DNA of 64,000 nucleotides from Botryobacter ruber. Its GTDB lineage: Bacteria > Bacteroidota > Bacteroidia > Cytophagales > Hymenobacteraceae. Positions 60,090 to 64,000 of this stretch are shown here, piece by piece. The stretch lies in the NCBI RefSeq assembly GCF_003347595.2, contig NZ_QCZK02000053.1, positions 109,206 through 173,205 on the forward strand. Reading direction: 5' to 3'. A model generated the notes under the pieces. That model was not told the origin of the DNA. It did not search any database and was given only the letters and a program-made list of their open reading frames with translations. Position 1 is the first letter of the stretch, and each line of letters starts with the position of its first letter. Position numbers and translations under genes: made by a program.

Positions 60090-60986
60090 TCAAACTCTAA
60101 GCAATTTTCTTAACTTATAATAAATCCTGGTCTTGATGCTATAGCGGTCAACAAATTGCCTGATTATTTCATGATCCAGAAATGGTTCGGATGGGAAATT
60201 ATACTCTTTATTTGTTGAGGTATCCAATACTGTTGCAAATCTAGATTTATTAACTCCAGAAGTATGTGTTGCATTTACACCAAAACCTTCGTTAGTTACT
60301 TTAGATATTATTGGATGTACAGAAAATAAATTATGAGTATATTGAAAATAAGTCCACCTAACTGCCCAGGAATTTATTTTACCCTCCATCTGTTGCTTTA
60401 GCATACCTGTGAGGTCAGACCCCATTTTATTAAATTCTTGCTGACATTTTTTATCCTTCAGAAATTTCTGATAATCCTCAACCTCCCAGTCAACGTTACT
60501 CCACTTGTCTCTCCAGGTTCCCCAGCCCCATGACGAAGAGCGTTTTGTAAAATAAACGTCATAGTTGTTTGTATTCTTTATAGGAGTAGTATATCCGCAA
60601 ACGGATGCAATATTTTTGTTATCTTCATAAAAGGAAAGAGCCGCATTCATGTATTCTAAAAAATTTGGTGATACAATCAGATCATCCTCCAGAACGATTA
60701 CTTTGTCATGGTTCTCCAGTACTTCCGTAACTCCGGCAATTATGGAATTGGCTAAACCTTTATTGGTAGGAGCTTCTTTTAACTTTTTATTTTTAAAACC
60801 AGTAATTGTTTTTAAATATGCCCTTACCTGGTTAACCTGCTCTTCATCTTTTTCACTCTTAGCACCATCTGAAAAAATAAAAAGTTCAGATTCACTCGCA
60901 ATCACATTCTTTTGTAATGCAAGAATAGTTTGTTTTAATGGTTCTAACCTTTTATATGTAAAGAGGAGAATGGGTGCATTAGTCAT
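60090..60986 (-). CDS. GT2-type glycosyltransferase (GT-A fold)
   Basis: Opens with ILLFTYKRLEPLKQTILAL and has the metal-binding VLEDDLIVSPNFLEYMN (about residues 95-111), as in family 2-like sugar transferases. A WGWGTWRDKW block (about 151-160) and the TSGVNKSRF-type region are less usual and place it in a group seen in Bacteroidota glycan loci. It is 298 residues. It is 6 bp after the GT4 gene. Donor and acceptor are not assigned. Confidence 0.85.
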   Translation of the reverse strand: MTNAPILLFTYKRLEPLKQTILALQKNVIASESELFIFSDGAKSEKDEEQVNQVRAYLKTITGFKNKKLKEAPTNKGLANSIIAGVTEVLENHDKVIVLEDDLIVSPNFLEYMNAALSFYEDNKNIASVCGYTTPIKNTNNYDVYFTKRSSSWGWGTWRDKWSNVDWEVEDYQKFLKDKKCQQEFNKMGSDLTGMLKQQMEGKINSWAVRWTYFQYTHNLFSVHPIISKVTNEGFGVNATHTSGVNKSRFATVLDTSTNKEYNFPSEPFLDHEIIRQFVDRYSIKTRIYYKLRKLLRV

Positions 60987-60992
60987 ATTGAT

Positions 60993-62213
60993 TTAACTAT
61001 AATAAGATTGTATGATGTGCTTTACCTTTACATCCCAAGTATTGATTTTTGCAAAATTATATGCTGCATGTCCTAATTTGCGTCTAAGTTCAGTATTTAA
61101 TGTAAGTTCTTTAATTGCAGTAGCAATCATTTCAATAGTTTTATCTGGATTATCAACAGGTACTTTTAAACCAGCATTATCAGGAACAACTAGTTTTGAG
61201 CCATGTAAATTCAATGTAATTACTGGCAAGCCAAATGCCATCGCTTCAAGATGTTGTGCAGGACATGAGTCCCTTAAACTACAAAAAATGAAGACATCAA
61301 CACTTTCATACATGCTTTTAACTACATTGTAAGGTAATAAACCATGAAGCGTGATTGTGTCATTTAATTTTTTTTGTAAAATTAATTGCCTTAATTCAGC
61401 CATGAATGGACCGTCCCCAACAACATTTAAATGAATCTGATTTTTAACTTCAGCATCTAATAATTCCAATGCATCTAATATTAATCCCATTCCTTTAAAT
61501 GCGTACATTCTTCCCACCCATAGAAACTGAATTATAGTATTAGATTTATTATTTATCGTATTAGGTAAATAATCAGGTGGCAATGCTGAATCAACGATCA
61601 ATTTGGCATTTTTAGCTCCGTTCCTTTTCGCATAATCAAAGGTTTCCTGATTTGCTACTAATACTATATCTGAATTTATCAGTGTTTTTTTGGTTAATGG
61701 ATTAATAAACGATATTAACTCTCCTGCAAAATTCCTAAACCTTTCCTTATTCCATTCTTTATAGAAATACTTTTTGAAAGCTTTTGGCGCTTTATGCCCT
61801 CCACCAGCAGGTCCATAAATAAACTTAGTATTCTTTAATCTATATAAGGAGGAACCTACTTTTATGCTCCCCCAAGTTACATGATGCACCACATCAAATG
61901 GATCAGAAGTATGTAATATCTTAGCAAGCTTTAATATTTTATTCTGCCATAACCAATAAGCTGTATACATAAATATAAAATTCCAATAGTAAGCCTTACT
62001 CCAGAAATAGGAGTGATCTACATAATGAACATGAATATTTTTTATACTTTCATTAGTAATTATTTGATCAATTTCTTTTCTTCCCTTGCTAGTAGTAATA
62101 AGATGTACTTCATGTCCCTCTTTAGAAAGAAAATATGCCCAATTCCATCCGTTACCGGGTTCTGAACCTCTTCCAGGAATACAGGCATATGCTGAGAGTA
62201 AAACCTTTTTCAT
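60993..62213 (-). CDS. Family 4 glycosyltransferase
   Basis: A retaining GT-B transferase: N-terminal SAYACIPGRGSEPGNGWNWA, then PFDVVHHVTWGSIKVG, and the C-terminal LWVGRMYAFKGMGLILDALELL with DSCPAQHLEAMAFGLPVITLN carrying the nucleotide-sugar motif. It is 406 residues. One base separates it from the preceding GT2 gene and 6 bp from the next, so the genes are co-translated closely. Specificity is unknown. Confidence 0.9.
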   Translation of the reverse strand: MKKVLLSAYACIPGRGSEPGNGWNWAYFLSKEGHEVHLITTSKGRKEIDQIITNESIKNIHVHYVDHSYFWSKAYYWNFIFMYTAYWLWQNKILKLAKILHTSDPFDVVHHVTWGSIKVGSSLYRLKNTKFIYGPAGGGHKAPKAFKKYFYKEWNKERFRNFAGELISFINPLTKKTLINSDIVLVANQETFDYAKRNGAKNAKLIVDSALPPDYLPNTINNKSNTIIQFLWVGRMYAFKGMGLILDALELLDAEVKNQIHLNVVGDGPFMAELRQLILQKKLNDTITLHGLLPYNVVKSMYESVDVFIFCSLRDSCPAQHLEAMAFGLPVITLNLHGSKLVVPDNAGLKVPVDNPDKTIEMIATAIKELTLNTELRRKLGHAAYNFAKINTWDVKVKHIIQSYYS

Positions 62214-62214
62214 A

Positions 62215-63066
62215 TCAATTTTTTAACCAATATCCAGTAATTCTTCTAATTGTACCTAATAATAAGAAGGAAGGAAGAGCATAAACAGGACAATGCCTCA
62301 GAGCATATTTATAAAATAGGGGTAAATTTGCGCCTCCTTTCATACCAAATAAATGATGGTAGTAATTTTTTATATTCTTTTTATTTTTTAATTGATTAGC
62401 ACCACTAGCTTCAGGATAAACTCCAAGTAAAGCATTATAGGCACAAAATATTTTAAACCCTGCTTTTCGAGCTCTTAATGTAAATTCATAGTCACTCATA
62501 TAGTGAGGAAAATTTACTTCATCAAATAAACCAATCTTTTTAAAGACTAACATAGGTATTAATAACCCACGGCCAGGATAATGAGTGAGTTCAATCAAAC
62601 CAAATTGTGGAGTATAATTTTTATTTACTACATTTTGTGATGTTTCGGTAAACCAGTTAAAAGCATTCAATATTTCCCCTCTAAAAACTACGGATTTTGT
62701 GGTAGAATTAATAGCTGAAGATCCTATTAATGAGTCTTTTGGTGCTTGATACACTGCTTCTAATAAATTTTCAAGATAATTGGCTTCTGCAACTGTATCA
62801 TTATTTAATGTTAAAATAAATTTTGCATCATTATTTAGAGCGTATTTAATACCTAAATTTGTTGCAGCAGCCCACCACATATTAGCATCACCATTAAGTA
62901 AAATAGTATCTGGATAATATTTTTTAATATGTGCACTTGTTCCATCACTGGATCCATGGTCCACTACAACTACCTTAAATTGCTTATTCGTTTGTTTTTG
63001 CAAACTTTCTAGGCAAGCCTTTGTGTAGATCAAACGATTAAACACAGGAATCACAATATAAATCAT
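62215..63066 (-). CDS. Family 2 glycosyltransferase, rhamnosyltransferase-like
   Basis: A GT-A transferase with IYIVIPVFNR, VVDHGSSDGTS (about 35-45), the NATNLG-like AATNLGIKYAL and TLNNDT (near 86-91) as the metal-binding region. YMSDYEFTLRARKAGF resembles the acceptor motif of rhamnosyl-type enzymes. It is 283 residues with a hydrophobic C-terminal part. It lies 2 bp after the polymerase-like gene. The sugar is unknown. Confidence 0.88.
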   Translation of the reverse strand: MIYIVIPVFNRLIYTKACLESLQKQTNKQFKVVVVDHGSSDGTSAHIKKYYPDTILLNGDANMWWAAATNLGIKYALNNDAKFILTLNNDTVAEANYLENLLEAVYQAPKDSLIGSSAINSTTKSVVFRGEILNAFNWFTETSQNVVNKNYTPQFGLIELTHYPGRGLLIPMLVFKKIGLFDEVNFPHYMSDYEFTLRARKAGFKIFCAYNALLGVYPEASGANQLKNKKNIKNYYHHLFGMKGGANLPLFYKYALRHCPVYALPSFLLLGTIRRITGYWLKN

Positions 63067-63068
63067 AA

Positions 63069-64000
63069 CTAAACTTTTTTTATATTAAGATCATAAAAAT
63101 AAGATGCTTTCCTAATGCGTTCGTTGAAGATACCAAGCACCCATATTTTCATATCAGCATTATTCATCTCTCTAAATGATTTTGAAAAACACATACCGAT
63201 CATTACCCAAAGAAAAAAGTAAGATAAATCAAAACGACTAAAATCTTCTACCCATGCGTAGGTCCATCTAAAGGAAATATACAGGCCTATAATTTTAATC
63301 ATTGTATTATTTGATCTAAAAATAGCCAAATAAGAGGCCTTAGAAAAAACAAGAAAGTAAAGAATAACACCCAACAATCCAGTCCATGTAAAAACATTCA
63401 ATATTGATACTTCATTAGAAAATCTTTCCATTTTGCCTGTTTTTAATTCTTCCAATGCGTATAGACCAAAGGACGGTGATTCATTACCTCGAGCAGGAGA
63501 ACGCCCTAAAATGATATAATCATATTTGAAGGCAGATGATATTACTTCTTCGTATAAAAAGGTTCTAGTATCAACAGTCAGGCTTTCTTCTATAACTTCA
63601 CCATTATTAGTTGCTGTAGTTGAGTAATTTCCACTAATATACTCATCCATCTTGAATATATTAAAAACTCCTGCTGCCCCTATCGAAAATAAAATGAATG
63701 GTGCAAACAGAAATAATATCCTAAATACTTTTAAGATTCTACTGAGTAAATATCCTCTGAAATAATATGTAAAGCCTAAAATAAATGATAAAGTATATTT
63801 AATAACATTACTCCTTGCATCTAAAAATCCAAAAATAACAATACAGGCAAAAAAAAGAGAAAAAATCTTCCATTTTGCAGTAAGTAAAGGAAAAAATATT
63901 ATGATAAAACTTACTTCTCGCTTCTTGACCACTATATCCGATATAAATTACGGGAAAACAAAAGCCTACAATCAGAGCTATAACAAAAATCCCAGCAATA
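63069..64000 (-). CDS. Wzy/O-antigen ligase-like membrane protein, partial, possibly frameshifted
   Basis: A polytopic protein with hydrophobic helices and a large extracytoplasmic loop (ISGNYSTTATNNGEVIEESLTVDTRTF, with YDYIILGRSPARGNESPSFG after it), the pattern of Wzy polymerases and WaaL ligases. The visible frame starts at a GTG (63932) after an in-frame stop at 63948-63950 and codes 287 residues, short for the family. A second frame from the right edge to about 63910 codes a strongly hydrophobic segment (IAGIFVIALIVG), so the gene probably continues upstream through a one-base frameshift. Residue count and polymerase versus ligase role are unresolved. Confidence 0.6.

Noticed and set aside
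1..64000. tRNA or rRNA genes
   Set aside because: I searched the intergenic gaps by eye for T-loop (GTTCGA-type) and conserved rRNA stretches and found none; a dedicated scan could still find a weak one.

Overview
The window comes from a member of the Bacteroidota, most likely order Cytophagales and near Pontibacter/Hymenobacteraceae. The lineage is an inference, not a search result. It rests on: eleven exact TAnnTTTG minus-7 boxes at the spacing of Bacteroidota promoters; few clear Shine-Dalgarno sites; and typical families (DUF4861, M61 peptidase with PDZ, PduO-type adenosyltransferase with MeaB, a magnesium-chelatase-like AAA ATPase paired with a VWA protein, a gliding-type beta-propeller, DUF4184). 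I found no rRNA, tRNA, CRISPR array, transposase, phage gene or plasmid function.

Layout. 0.7-3.5 kb: VWA protein and AAA ATPase pair. 4-5 kb: acyl-ACP desaturase. 5.1-9 kb: four-gene operon fdtA-fdtB-wzx-GT2 that makes and exports a dTDP-3-amino-3,6-dideoxyhexose-containing glycan. 9.1-22.7 kb: housekeeping genes (IMPACT/YigZ, CorA, a large DUF3352-like protein, UspA, Dtd, MazG-like, ComB, GcvT, a CHASE3-type histidine kinase with a lone receiver, RNase HII). 22.9-24 kb: prfB with its programmed +1 frameshift. 24-30.6 kb: six-gene operon plsC-gatC-(membrane/TPR protein)-(ABC ATPase)-cobalamin adenosyltransferase-ilvE. 30.9-37 kb: Nudix, M61 peptidase, a lipoprotein, a beta-propeller protein, MeaB. 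37-39 kb: pyrR-pyrB. 39-50.8 kb: exported proteins, DnaG, Mrp-NifU, fumarylacetoacetase with a flavin reductase, DUF2254. 51-64 kb: a second surface-glycan locus (WcaJ-like initiating transferase, Gmd and Fcl for GDP-L-fucose, WecG/TagA, two GT4, two GT2-type transferases and a Wzy-like polymerase running off the edge). DNA from about 57 kb onward is visibly more AT-rich than the rest, as is usual for exchanged glycan loci.

The most unusual feature is the intergenic space. One roughly 31-bp repeat (family A, core CTGCCACCACAGCC between CTGCTGC flanks) occurs 20 times, never inside a gene and mostly beside gene 3' ends. Other inverted-repeat families (B, C, D, E, F) sit beside, around or inside each other. 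Two elements downstream of gmd and fcl share one outer inverted repeat but carry different inner palindromes. A 34-bp inverted pair of family A flanks family E beside dnaG. No mobilising enzyme is encoded in the window, so these are non-autonomous and would have to be driven in trans if they move.

Limits: I worked by eye without alignments. Product names rest on motifs and family memory, hairpins on hand pairing, and promoters on the consensus only.
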